From Sarcocystis neurona (lineage: Eukaryota > Apicomplexa > Conoidasida > Eucoccidiorida > Sarcocystidae), in contig KL647291.1 in assembly GCA_000727475.1 (NCBI GenBank), positions 1,186,545 through 1,250,544 on the forward strand: a stretch of DNA of 64,000 nucleotides, read 5' to 3'. A program made the position numbers and the translations under genes. Shown here in pieces: positions 12,301 to 26,100 of the stretch. Numbering within the stretch: the stretch's first letter is position 1; every line of letters starts with the position of its first letter. A model generated the notes under the pieces. That model made no database searches. It was not told where the DNA came from and saw only the letters and a program-made list of their open reading frames with translations.

Positions 12301-13915
12301 AACATCAGCGTTCGCGCTGCAGCTATCCCGCTCCCACTACAACAGCGGCATTCCCACAAAAACAACCGGCGTGCTGCACGAGCAGCAGCGTTACCACTGC
12401 AGCGCACGTGTTGCTACGGTGAAAGAGTGAAAGCACCTCTGCTGTAGTGACAGCAGCCGGATGACTGCGTAGCGACATCAGCTCTACAAGCGCAGCTACT
12501 ACGGGTTCTCCTCCAGCGTCTGCCAAAGGCCTGCGGCACCTGCTGTCAGACCGGCACCAGGTTTCCTGCCGTAGTAGCTGCTACTGGAGCAGCAACACTT
12601 GCACATCCGCGTCCATAATATGGCGCTGCTGCCGAGGCAGCACTGTTACGGGTGCAACGGCACTACGTTTCAGCGGCGGCAGCAGTGCTCCACCAGCCAC
12701 TGCTCTACTGCAGCACGGAAGCTGAGACAGCAGGAACGCCACCACGTCACAGCTGTCGCGGCACATGGCAACACTGCTGCTGCACCAGGGAAAAGCTGGG
12801 ACATGCTCGCGCGTCCAGCGGCAACAGCGGCAGTTGAACACAGCGCGCACGCCCCGGCACGACCAACGTCGGACACGTGGACACGCAGAAAATAACGCTA
12901 CGTTCGCTCCCATCACAGAGATGTGTTGCTCCTATACACCTATACACGTATATAGATGTAGATATGCGTACACGTACACACATGTGTACAGCGGCTGCTG
13001 CTGGAATTCGTAAGTTCGTATTCACCGGTACTTCCTGACACCTGCAGATACCGCTCAGAGCAGCAGCTGCGGCTGCACGCAGTGTTCTCCTGCGCACGTC
13101 TTAGTTCAAATACAACAGCTGCTGCTGCTGCTACCACATGACTAAACACACAAAATGGCACAGGTACCTCAAAGCTGCAGATGTTACGTTTATACATATG
13201 TAATATGTATACGCGCATGTGTATACGAATAGGTAGATGGGACTGCAGGGATGCCTTGAAAAGAAATTAGCAACAGGGACCACGGTTGCCGCAGCAGCGC
13301 ATGGTGTCCTGCGTCTGTGGCAACGGCTCCGAACGGTCCTGCGGCCGTACGAGCAGCAGCGCCGCGCTACAAAACCAAGATCACCTGGGGCGCAGCAGCA
13401 TCAGCAGCAGCCCTGGCTCGCTGCGCAGGAGAAGTAGTAGGAGAAACGTACATCAACGGAAGTAGCCGGGCCAGCTGCGCGTGACCAGCAGCAGGTGCAG
13501 CCACCACAGTAGCAGCCCCAGCGCAGCACCAAAAGAGAACCCTGACGGAGAGGCCCCAACCTCTCGAGACGAAGCGTAGACGTGCGCGTTTCTCCCAACT
13601 TCTGCTTTTTCCTCTGTTTCTCCGCCTCTCTCTTTCTCAGAAGCAAGGAAAAGTGAGTGGGTCGTTGCTGAGCGCCGAAAAGAGACGACAAACTGGTCGT
13701 TTGTGTTTATCGCGACGGAAGACGTGCAGCACACCGGTCTTCCTAGAGGAGGGGGAGGAGGAGGACAAACACCAGTGGCATTTATCTTGTGTTTCCTCGT
13801 GCAACGCACGGAGTGAACAGGGCCCTGCAAGTCCTTCTCAGTGTTTCTCCTCCTGGGGAGTGCAAAAGAAAGTACCCGAGCTTTTCTGTCAGGAGCGGAT
13901 CAACAAACAGAAAAA
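9328..13915. other. Tail-to-tail intergenic interval, repeat-rich
   Basis: Separates the stop codons of the synthase (+) and the kinase (-). Contents: a TA/TG microsatellite cluster at 9410-10110; CAG-rich DNA at 10300-10520; GC- and CTG-rich DNA at 10830-11640; TA/GTAT microsatellites at 11690-11940; mixed CAG/CTG at 12115-12900; and CAG at 13260-13540. Open frames of 60-166 codons occur on both strands, but none has a recognisable domain or a non-repetitive composition. No RNA gene was recognised. Confidence 0.6.
12167..12210 (+). repeat. Two identical 22-bp tandem units
   Basis: The unit CCCCTGCAGTACGCAGCTGC plus TG is present twice without mismatch (12167-12188 and 12189-12210) and is followed by a degenerate third start. 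It looks like recent tandem duplication in the intergenic CAG/CTG zone. Confidence 0.85.
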
Positions 13916-14737
13916 TTAGTCTTTCAACTCCTTGGTGAAAAACGGATGCTTCAGCGCCTCCGTCGGGGTAGGACGCGCCCGCGGATCAATTTGCAGCAGG
14001 TAGCCAACAAAGTCCGCAAAAAGGTGGTGCGCAGGCAGCACCAGCGCCTGTCCCAGTGAAGTCAGTACACACGCACGCATAACAGAAATTACACATACAT
14101 AGCAAGCCGCGTATATACATATATATATATATATATATGTGCACATATGTATGTATTTATGTGATGTGTGTACGTACGTATGCATGTAGGTATCTATGTA
14201 TGTACAAGTGTGCGCCTCTGTGTGTGTATGTGTGTGTGTTGTGGATATGTGTTAACGCAAAGATACATGTATATATATACACACACAGAGAGAGAAACTG
14301 AGAGTAAGAGGGGGATAAAAAAGGAAGCCCGGGAGAAGAAGACAGAAAAGGGAAAACCGACAGAATTCGAGAGACGGAGAGAGAGCGAAGAGAGACGAAA
14401 TGACGCGGTATAAAGAAACGCGCGCGCGCCCAGGATCCGAGCAGTCAGTCAGCTCGGCGACATGCGCCAACGCAGGTGCGACGCAGCAGCAGCAGCAGCA
14501 ACCACAGGCCGTCCCGCGACAGGAACGTCGGTACAACAAGTACTCCTCCCAGGGCCCGTCGCCTACTTTACACACTGCTGCAGCAACAGCAGCTGCAGCA
14601 GCACTTGTAGAAATGATAGAAAATGACGTACACAGCGCCCTGTGAAAAGAAGCACTTCCACGCAGATACACAGATAAAGAAAGCGAAGAGAACGTAAATA
14701 CGTAAGCGTTTGTACGCACTGCTTTACTTTGGGACAA

Positions 14738-14769
<32 letters not shown>

Positions 14770-17133
14770 ATGAGTACGCAGACTTCCACAGGGATAATAT
14801 CCGCATTTTAGCAGCAACGTGGACGTTGTGGGACGCGTGCCCGCATTGCGCCACTTATGCACTTATACACTCGTACATATTATATGAAAATATACAAGCA
14901 CACGTGCACTTCCGAGACCTTCACGTGTACATATATATACATACATACGTACAAGCACACATCGTGCACGTGTGTGTGTATATATATATATGTGGACAGA
15001 TATATAGATAGACATAGGTAAGAGGACAGAAAAGAAATACATATCCGTCCTTCTATACACATATATAAATATAAATAAGAGGCCTGGAAACAGAAGCACA
15101 CGCATCCCTCTCTATACATACGTATACGTATATAGGTAAGAGGCGAAAAAAGAGAATCATACGCATCTCTCTCTGTCACGCACGAAACACGTATATGATG
15201 TATTCAGAAAAAGCTGCTTTAGTGACCCCGGCGCTTTTTACGTCCGCGAAGGGACCTGCTACGTACGCCTCTTCTGCGAAGGGGAACGCGTCTTCAGATC
15301 CACATAAACACAATTATCCACGCCTCGCTTTCTCTATATCTACACCAGTACCCACACATATACATATATATACCTATGCAACTACTGTCGTGCATACGTA
15401 TATATATATATATATATATGTATTTCAAGGTAGCGTCTTCCTCTTCACTTAGACGCCTGTGTCTCAGGCATCGCAAGGAAGCGACACGGGCACGCGCGGA
15501 CCTCCGCAGACACACACACAGGAAGAGACAGGGGGAGACGTGTGGAAGCCTGTGTGAGTGTGTACGTCTATGTAGTACGTTGCTCTGTACATACATTCTC
15601 TCTTCTCTTTTTCTACACATGTGTATCGCTTTCTCCGGTTTTGTGGCCATCCACACAACAAATCCCTTTCCTTTCATCTTTGTCTTCCCCGCCGACCTCC
15701 GCATGCGTTGAGACAGACCAGCCGGTGGCGTGCAGGGCAGCAGCGCGAGGCGCACGCAGTTGTATCTCTCTCACCGGAAGGGGGACGCAGCTGCGGACGC
15801 GCTCTTCGCTGCTCAGACTCGAGGCGCCTTCGGGCCAGTGGAGCCGCACGGTCCGGCTGCTGCCGCCGCTCGACGAAGATGCCGGGGCGAGGTATCGCCT
15901 TCCCTCCGTCTCGCGAGCTGCCTCAAGCATGCGCTGCGGGATCGGTCCGATAATTCGTTCCTGCGCAGCGACACACGCATGTATACATACGTCCCCGCGC
16001 AACGCGTGTGTTCCCCGCAGCCGCGTGAGCACCAGCAACAGCAGCAGCAGCACGGGCTGGGGCAGCAGCAACGCCCTACACACCGACACACGTACGCAGC
16101 CGCAGCAGCAGCACCTATGCGCTTACGTGCAAGTAGACATGGCAGGCACCACTACGGAAACGCGTTCCCAAACACACAAGAACAGCAGCAAACCTGCTGT
16201 GCGACTACTACGTATCCTTCTGTACACAGACACATACATACATATTTCATATATATATATATATATGACAGACATATCCGTTTGCCCTTACATACATACG
16301 TGCGCACTCTTACACGCACCCATGTAGAACCCTACGTAGAGATATATCTATCTCTACATAAACAAACATATATACGTCTACGTGTGTATTTCTGTGTGTA
16401 AATGGGTATAACGGCTCTTCAACAAGTACGAGTGGACGCCGTCGCACTTTTCGAAGATGCTCTTGTAGCCATTTATACAGATATATGTGTGTATACAGAT
16501 ATATATTCGTATTGCTGCGCGACCGTGGGACACGAATCACCGCTAAAGACACATACACATCAACACAGAGGGAGAGAGATACCAGTATAGTCAAAGAAGC
16601 AGAAACATCCACAGCCGAGACTTACCATCATTGCTAGATGCTCGAGGTGCTCGTGGGTTTTGAATAAAAGATTCCCCGTATAAAGTTCCATAAGGATACA
16701 GCCCAGGGACCAAACATCACTAGACATGCTCCACCCCAGATCTGTGCGCAAGCCGACGCAGCAGCAGCAACAGCAGCAGCAGTCAAACGGCCAGCAGCAG
16801 TCAGACGGCCAGCAACAGTCCCTGCCGCAGCAGCAGCGCCAGCAGCCAACGCTGCGAAGCGCCCCTTCCCGCGACAGCGCTCCGAGCAAACGCGCGCGGC
16901 CTAGCTGCAGCTGCGTGTCTTCAAGAGCCGCAGCAGGAGCGCCAGCAACAAAAGCACCTGAGCGTGGGCCCCCGCAGCGGCAGGCCGCGTCGATACAACA
17001 GCAGCAGCAGTTGCTGCGTACTGTAGTACAGCAGCAGCAACTGCTGCAGCATTACGACGAGTAGTGTCGTAGCCCGTAATCGTAATAGTAGACGCAACAG
17101 CAGCAACGATGTCCCTGCCTTGCAGGGTCTGTT

Positions 17134-17164
<31 letters not shown>

Positions 17165-20100
17165 AGCCAACGCGGCAGCAGTCGCAGCTGAGCAGAACTG
17201 TTCCGCAGACAAAGTCGGCTGCTGCGCCCACAGGAGCCGCACGGTGTCGGCGGCGGCAGACTCAAGCGACAGCAGCAGCAGCAGTTCCGCTCCGCGGCAG
17301 AGTCGCCACGCGCTCCCGTCCGGGCAGCACCAGCACGCCAGTCTCTACGCCCTACAGCAGGGGCTGCAAACGTTCAAGCAGCGTCTCTACACTGCACGTG
17401 GAGAGGAGCAGCAGCCCAAGCAGCACACGAAAAACACATCACGACGGTTGCTGCTGCCGCTCCTCCTCCTGCTGCAGTGCCCCCACGGCTGCCTTCGTAG
17501 TCACCGCGCACCCCACCCCCGCCCCTCTCCGCCCAAAAGTGCGCAGTTCTCTCCGGCGTTTGTTCTTGCACTCACCGGTGACCTGTGTGTGTTTCTCTCA
17601 GAAAGTAATGAATGAAACACAAGCATGGGTGACGAGGGTGTGTACGGCAAAAACAATGTACTGCAGCCCGACACAAAAAGACGCCAAGCAAAACACAGAC
17701 AGCCGTACAGACACTTCGTAGTAGACTTGTGAACAAGAAACCCTACGTCGCACTAAGAAACTTCCTCTCTATACGCGTCGATATGTATATCTACGAAGAT
17801 CGCCAACATAGACAATTACACATTTATACAGGTAGCCCTGCACAGAAGATATATATACATATATATGTACACATCATATATAGAGACAAAAGTAGACCGA
17901 GAAAGAGAGAGAGACGTCGTTACGCAGACGCATGCCCGCAACACGAGGCACGTATACTGAAGAGACAGAGAGATACGAACACATCTACATATATATATAT
18001 ATATATATCGAGACGGTCATCCGCATGTATGGACACACCATGCGGCAGGAAGAGAAAAGGCCTTCTGTTCCACGCAGGTGCCACCCACACTCCCCGAGCA
18101 GCACGCGCCAGCAGCTGTCTTCCTCTCCCTATCCCTCTCTGTCTTTTCCTTTCTTTCGACCTATTTTGTATATACACATGTATGTATACGGAAGCCCTCT
18201 CCTCTCTGTCTATGTGTGTCCCCACTATACAGACTTATCCATACCCATAGACAGCATGTGTCTCTATCTGTCTCCAAGTTTTATACATATACATGGCGCG
18301 TGGCTTAAACAGACTATCTCTGTCTCTAATATGTACATACATATATATATATATATGTATACATACGCAGACTCCCTCTGTTTCTGTCTCTCCCTACATA
18401 GTACGTTACATAAATATATATATGTGTGAACATTCACAACTATACATATATATATATATACACGGATGTGTGTACACCTGCCAGCTGACGAAGATGATGA
18501 TCCGGACTGAGAGTGACTGTAGGGCGCCCATCTCCCGCGCGCGCACGCATGCAGGCAGCGGGGGGAGGGCGCGGAGCGTGAATGGCTACAGATGTGTAGA
18601 CGAAGAGAGACGCTGCGTATATCTGCATAGAAGAGGACCTATTTCTCTGAGGAAGACATGTACAGAAGAGAGATTTCTAGAAATGCCGAGTCCATACCGC
18701 AGCGAGCTGGAGAGACAGGAAGGGCAGAGCAACGAAAAGGAGAACGACCAACACGAGGAGAAAAAAAAAGACGGAGAAGAGCAGTGACAAGGTGGATGAC
18801 CTCGACAGCAAGACGGTGGAGACGACGAAGTCAAGCAGCAAGAAGCACAGCAGCACAGAGAGACTGCAACAGGCATGCGAGGAAGCCATTTATATCCGTA
18901 CTTCTCTCTCGCTCTGCATGTCCACATCCACACAATACAGAGGAATACAACCACTTCACCAAGAGATTCCTGAAGATAGTATGTACACACGTGGGTAGGT
19001 CAATTGAGAGAGATGGGTGCAGATATATGACAGCTGCGTATGTATGCAGAGTCGGTGATACATACATAGCAACTGGTAGGTATATGTATACACATACATG
19101 CATATATGGAGAGATAGATAGATATAGATAGATACTATCTCTGGGACGTGGAGAGGGCACAGAGATAGAATTTGGTACACAGACATATAACGGCGTGTAC
19201 AAGCCAACACAGACACTTCCATCCAAGGAGAAACACATACATATATATGATATAGCACATATCAATATATACATATAATGTGCATATATATAAACTGTAT
19301 GTATATACATATATTGCATTATGTATATATATATATATATATGGATACGTCAGATGTACCTAGGATAACCTCGGGAGCGCGGTATTGCCTTGTGTTAATG
19401 AGGGAAGAATGATAGTCGTCTTCGAACGTTGCACTTCCGAAATCTATTATTTTTACTCCCATTGCCCGAGGCCGCAGATATTTCCCGCTGCTGCTGCCGC
19501 CTCCGCTGCTCGCGTGCTGCACCGCAGCAGCCCCAGCAACACCACACGCCGTCGAGCGACGGCCATGCACCAGCAGACCCGGCAGCGGAAAAAACGCCGC
19601 AGGAGGGAACGCAGCAGCAGCAGAGACGCGCGCAGCAGGTCAGCGACGGCGACACCGGCAGCACCACGTCGACAGTGCGGCAGAGGCGAGCTAGAGACGC
19701 AGCGAAAACGCGGGTCTTGAACGAGAAGGTCGCCCCGCGCAGCAGCAGAATGTAGCGGGGCAGCAGACAAAGAAAGCAGCAACCCCCCGCAAGAAACGCA
19801 ACACGGCAAAGAAGCAGCAGCAGCACGAGCAGCACAACACAGCAGGTCGCACACACACACACACACACATGCACCTTCTTGTGGCTCGGACAGATCGAGC
19901 TGCCGTTCTTCGTCCTTCTTCCCCTCGTGAACGTGCGCTCGGGTCGACGCCTAAAATATATTTCTTCTCTCCCTACACGACTCTTTCCCGTATATCTACA
20001 AGTGTGCAAATTCTTCAACATAGACTCACCACGCACATATATGTACACCATACGCAGCAGGTATCTATCTATCTGGCTATATCTATATGTAGAGAGGTCT

Positions 20101-23100
20101 ATATCTGTGTGCAACTCCTGCACATACGTACATATACGTGGGTATGGAAGACCATATACACATGCACCTGTATGCATGACAGTATATCCGTGGGGTCTCT
20201 ACTACTACACTATCGACACACACACCTTTGTATATATATATATACATACAATTTATATATGCGTATACGCATGAAGCGTCTGTGGACGTCTCTCTTTTTA
20301 TATGCAAATACAAGACGACACATACATACATACATCTCTGTAGGTGTATGTGTATACGTAGAGGCATACATATATATTTACATATATATGCACACTTACG
20401 GTAGTACACAACACTACGTATATACATGTATGTATATATACTTGCAGGAGTACACACTACTACAAATATACAAGCATGAATGACGCCGCGTACATGAGAC
20501 AAACGCGGCTATTCTGCAGAAGTGGAAGGGGCTCGTGCTGAAATATTGGCACGCAGAACCGTCGCTTTGCATCCAGATATATATATATATATATATCGTT
20601 CTCTCTATATACATGTATATATATGTATATATCTATCGATGTCTCTCTCTATATACATACGTATATATAGATGCGTACGTGAAGGGAAGCACGTGGATGG
20701 GCATGTGGCCGCGATAGTACCTCGTCGTCTCTGGCGATTCTCATGTGTATACACGTAGAAGCGCAGAGATAAAAATTGATGATACTAACAAAACGGCACC
20801 TGTTCCATCAGTGTCGCAGATTCGGGTGGGGAGGGAAATGCAGTCTTCCCAACACCGACAGCTGTCGCAGGTAGAAAAAGGAAGAGCCTGTTGGTGTGTG
20901 TATGTGTGCGTGGCGCAGACAAAGAGAGAAGCAAGAAGCAACCTTGACAAGTGCAGCACGCAAAAGACGGGGTGTGCAGCTTACGGCGGGGGGTGGCCAG
21001 ACCTCCAACTCGTCGTTCACCAGCAGAATGTTCTCCGGCTGCAGAACACCAGTGGCAGAAGCACCAGCCGCAGCAACAGCGCGCGACGATGCATCAGCAC
21101 AGCAGCCGCAGCAGCAGCGACGCGGGAGGACGCATCAAAACAGCAGCAGCAACGACGCGGAAGGACGCATCAGAACAGCAGCAGCAGCAGCACCGCAGGC
21201 GCGGAAAGATACGTCAGAACGGCAGCAGCAGCAGCAACGGCACGAGGAGACGCGTCAGGACGGCAGCAGCAGCACCACCAACGGCGCGAAGGGACACATC
21301 AAAGCAGCAGCAACGTCGCCAGAGGTGGCGTCGCAAGAGCAGACGCAGCTGCACGGACGGCCACAACAACAGGGCAGTAGGGAAAGCGGCGGAAACAGCA
21401 GAACAGCAACAGTACCGAAAAACGCAAGAGCAGCCGCAGCAGATGCAAGCGCCGAAGATTAGCACCAGCGGAAACGACAGGGACAGCAGCAGCAAAAACG
21501 CGACCGTGTTCCAGCGGAGCATTGTCAACAGAAGGACAGGGGGAGGACCGGGAGAAGGACACAGCAGCAACAGCAGCAAGGCAAGGGCAGCACAGAGCCG
21601 CAGCACTACAAGGAGGAGAGGACAACCAGCGCGCAGCAGCAACGCTCGCGGAAAAAAGAGACGAGCAGCAGAAGCAGAATAACACGAGGCCGCATCACCA
21701 ACACCGCCGTGCAGACTAACAGGCAGAGCAGCAGCAAAAGCAGCACGGCAGCAGCAGCAGCATGACAGGCGGCAGCAGGTACAACAGAGACCTGCAGCAC
21801 ACAAAGCAATCGCGGCAGCAGGATGCCTTCGCACGGCAGAGACAGAAATCGACAGCAACGCGAGCAAGACGCGTCCGTCACACTGCAGCGAGGCGCAGCA
21901 CCAGCAGCAGCAGCAGCATCAGATCACCGGCAGCCCGTCCCGCCCAACAGCAACAGTAGAGAACACCAGCTCGCACAGACAGGACCTGCAGAACAGTCCG
22001 CCGCGGGCGACGCCAAGCAAGAGAAGAAGCAGCAAACTCAGAAGCATGCCTGATGAATAGCCGCGGCATCAGGAAAATCACCAGCTCCTCAGACCGCACT
22101 TAAGATGAGCAGGTAGAGGAGCAGCAGAAGCAGCAGAGGAGCCAACAGCAGCAAAGAAAGAACGAGCGGCAGCGGGAATGAGCAGTAGAGGACGCGACAG
22201 CAGCAGGGGAAGTAAAATCAGCAGGGGGGGACGAGCAACACGGGAAGAGCAGCAGGGGGACGCAAAGCACCAGGGGAAGGCAGAGTAGCAGGGAAAGCAC
22301 GAGCAGCAGGGGAAGCAAGCGCAACAGGGAGTAAACAGCAGCAGAGGAAGCGACGGCAGCAGGGGAAGGACGAGCAACACGGGAAGAAAGAACAGCAGCG
22401 GAGGGAAGCGCAGCACCGGAAGGAAGAGTAGCAGGGGAAAATCAGCAGCGGAAGCAGGTGCGGCAGCACGGAGGAGGTCGAGCAGAAGCATCTGACGGGA
22501 ACTTTGAGAAGCGGGAGCAGCACGACTATAATCGGCAGCTTTTGCAAGAACAGCGACAAGCGGACGGTTTCCAGCAGCAGAGCGGCGTGGAGAGGACGGA
22601 GGATAAGAAGGAACAGCAGCAACGGGAGCAGCAAAGAGGAGCAGCTGAGGCTCGGCGCAGCTCGGCGCGGGCTGAGCAGTAGCCGCGAGAGAACGAAGGC
22701 GCAGAAGCGAAGTGGAGTCGGGATGTTTCGTAAGAGAGAAGACGGAATTTCAGCAGCCGAAGAAGAGTGCTATAAATAAAAACGAGGCCGACGAGGACAG
22801 GCGGTGCAGCAGAAAACGGCAGCAGAAAACGGCGGTGGATGCGACTGTCGAAGAAGAGAAGTGGACGAACCGAAGAGACGCGCCGCCGTCGCAGCAGCAG
22901 CAGCAACAGTCGCGGAACCGCTGCATTTATCTCCGTGTGTGTCCTTGTGTGGAGAGACCGCATGACAGAGGTCACAAGAGAGGGGAGGGGAAAACGAAGG
23001 ACAAAAGAAAAATAGAAAGACGAGCGTGTCTTGGAGAGGAATAGAACGCGTGACAGGGGCTCCTGACGAAAGGAGGGGGGAGCGTATGAAGCAAAAGGAA

Positions 23101-26100
23101 AAAAAGAAAGGGACGGGCATACCTTGAGGTCGGTATGAGTGAGTCTGCATGCCCGCATAAACGCGAGGGCCATCAGTCCCTGCTTCGCCACGACGCGGAT
23201 ATCTTCCACGTAGAAGCCGCGGTAGTAGTTATCGCTCAGCAGGTCGTACAGACTCTTCCCCAGTTTCTCGAAGACGAGACACATGTGTCTACTTTTGTAC
23301 ATGAACGCGTCGAGCAGTCGGACGCAGTGCGACGACCAGGGAAAGCACGACGCGGATGATGAAGAGGAAGAAGAAGAAGACGAAGACGAAGAAGAAGAAG
23401 AAGAAGGAGCAGCAGCAGGCACTAAACTGCCACCATCGCGCTCGTTTATATCTCGCAGAATCTCCACCTCGATCTGCGCGGCCGACGTGTATCTTGACAC
23501 GTCCCGTACCACCTGCAGGGGTCACCAGCAAAGAGGACACACAGCAGCCACCCGCGACAGCACAGACAAGAAAGAGATTTGAGAGACGGGAAGAAACAGA
23601 GGGGGAGGAACGCAGAAAAAGGCGAGGCCGAAGCAGCAGCAGCAGCAGCGGGGATGGGCGCGAAGAGGACGGGAGGACGCAGCAGTGTGCCCCGGTCAGT
23701 GAGGTGGGCTGCACGGGAGAGAGACGTTAGAGAAGAGCAGCACAGCAAGGCGTCCCCCCCTCCACCTCCCCAGCAGCAGGATGGGCACACAGCAGCAGCA
23801 GAAGGAAGCACACGACGGCAGGGCACACCCCACAGCAGGGCGCACAGCGACCCCGGGCGCACGCGCAGGTCACTCCCTCGGGGAGAGAAGGGACTCGATC
23901 AAAACGAAAAGAGAGGGACACGACGAGACGCGAAGAGAGAAGCCAGAGAAGAAGACAGAGAGAAGTGACAACGGCAACAGAAGGGGAAGACGCACGACTC
24001 TTCTCCACAGAAACACCGGCCGTGGAGAGGAACCACTGGAGAGGCTGCTGCAGCAGCAGCAGCAACTCTCTCGTAGCGAGAGAGTGGGGAAGCCACACGT
24101 CGATGCGCGGCACCACCAGCACACAGAGACCGCGACAGCCGCAGCGGCGGCGGCAGCGTGCGGCAGGCAGGACCAAAAATTGAAGAAGCAACAGCAGATA
24201 ATAGCCACTGCAGCAGCGGAAGTAAACGACCAGCAAGGGACCCGCAGAGTGCAGCAGCAACAAAAAAAAGGATCGGGGACAACGAGAAGAAGGAGGACGC
24301 GGATGACCGAAAAGCAGCACCAGCAGCAGCAGCTCCGAAGCAGAGCAACAAGACGCTGCAACAGCACCAAGACGACAGGCGCAGGACGAAAGAACAGCAG
24401 CAGCAGTAGCAGCAGCAGCAGTGGCACCGGCAGCAGCAGTGGCAGCGGCAGCAGCAGTGGCAGCGGCAGCAGCAGCAGTGGCAGCAGCAGCAGCGCGGAA
24501 CGAGAAGGAAGGAGAGAGCCGCAGCAGCAGGAGTCACCCCCAGCGCATATACCATGAGAGCAGGTAAAATCCCAGCAGACAACCCGCAACATCAAAAACC
24601 CGCTGTACTTCCACACGTCCTCGCAAAAGGAGATCTCCACAGACAAAGACATATACACATATATATATTTGAACGTAAGTGATATGCGCGCAGAGAGTGT
24701 TCTACACAGTTCTACACACGTAAATATCAACATTTTGCCGATACATATTTATCTGTGAACACACATACACATATATATACACACACATTTGGAGTCATAC
24801 ACATAATATGGAAGGGGTACGTATGTGTCCCCATACGTACATCTCCTACGTATGCACAACGGAGCTTGTGTACACCGCTGTATCTTTCTAAGGGAAGTCA
24901 ACGAACACCCGCCATGTAACACGCCAAGAGAAAACGTGTACATCCATATACATATATATTTGTACATAAATGTATATATGTGTGCAAAGCTAAAAAAGCA
25001 CGTCTATATACAGGCGGACGTCCCCCACGTACAACTCTGCCAGCAAGCAATGCGGAAAAGCGGGCAGTCCTCCTCTCTCTGTACACGCGGGAACCCCTTC
25101 GTCCGCCGTACATCGCACATATGTCTTTATATGCCTGTCTCAGGACTATTTCACCGTGTCTCTGCGTCAGCCCTAGGCAAGTGCGCAAGCACGTACATAT
25201 ATATATATATGCATGCGTGTGTTTGTCCATACATATATACACACATACGTAGAAACGTACGTATGTACGTACGCGAATATTTACCAGATACGACCTACTA
25301 TAACAACTCGTTGCAGGGCTGAAGAAGTCAAAATCAACTTCTGTGAGAATATCTATCCGCTATACCACATCTCTCCCTATATGCCCCTTTACATACATAT
25401 ACACACAATGTCTAAAGGCATACATATATATATGTAGACACAAGTTCTCTGTCTACAAGCCTACATATATATGTGAATGTCTACTAGATACAAATATCCC
25501 GGACGCGATACCTCTGTCCGTATATACGTTCCAAAGTATACCTCGACAATACATACAAACAGGCAATATCTCTGTGTGTGTCTTCTACAGGCCAACATGA
25601 GTACGCGTATATACGAAGACTGTAGATGCGTAGCCAAATTTCCGTCTGTACGCAACAGCAAATCTCGACACGCCTCCGTAAATCATTCGACGCGCATGAC
25701 ATATAGTACCTACATATATATATATATATACATGCGCACATGTACGCAGGAAAAACGCCGCTCCCACCCGCTTGTATATATATATATATATACCGAAGTG
25801 CTGCGATATTCTTTAACTCTACCTAGATACCCATATGCCTACTCCAGGTACATACACACACGCATGACTGAGAAGTAGACGTGTATACACACGCTCATTT
25901 CACCAACGCAAAACTTGTGTCTCTCACATACTAAACAGATACACACACATATACATATATATATGTCAACGCATACAGGCACACATGCATATGTATATAT
26001 ATAATATAGAGAGAAAGAGTCAATATGCATGAACATTCACTCCCCACTACACAGCCATAATAAAAGTGGAGAGAGTCACGACTATTAAATGCCCAGGCGT

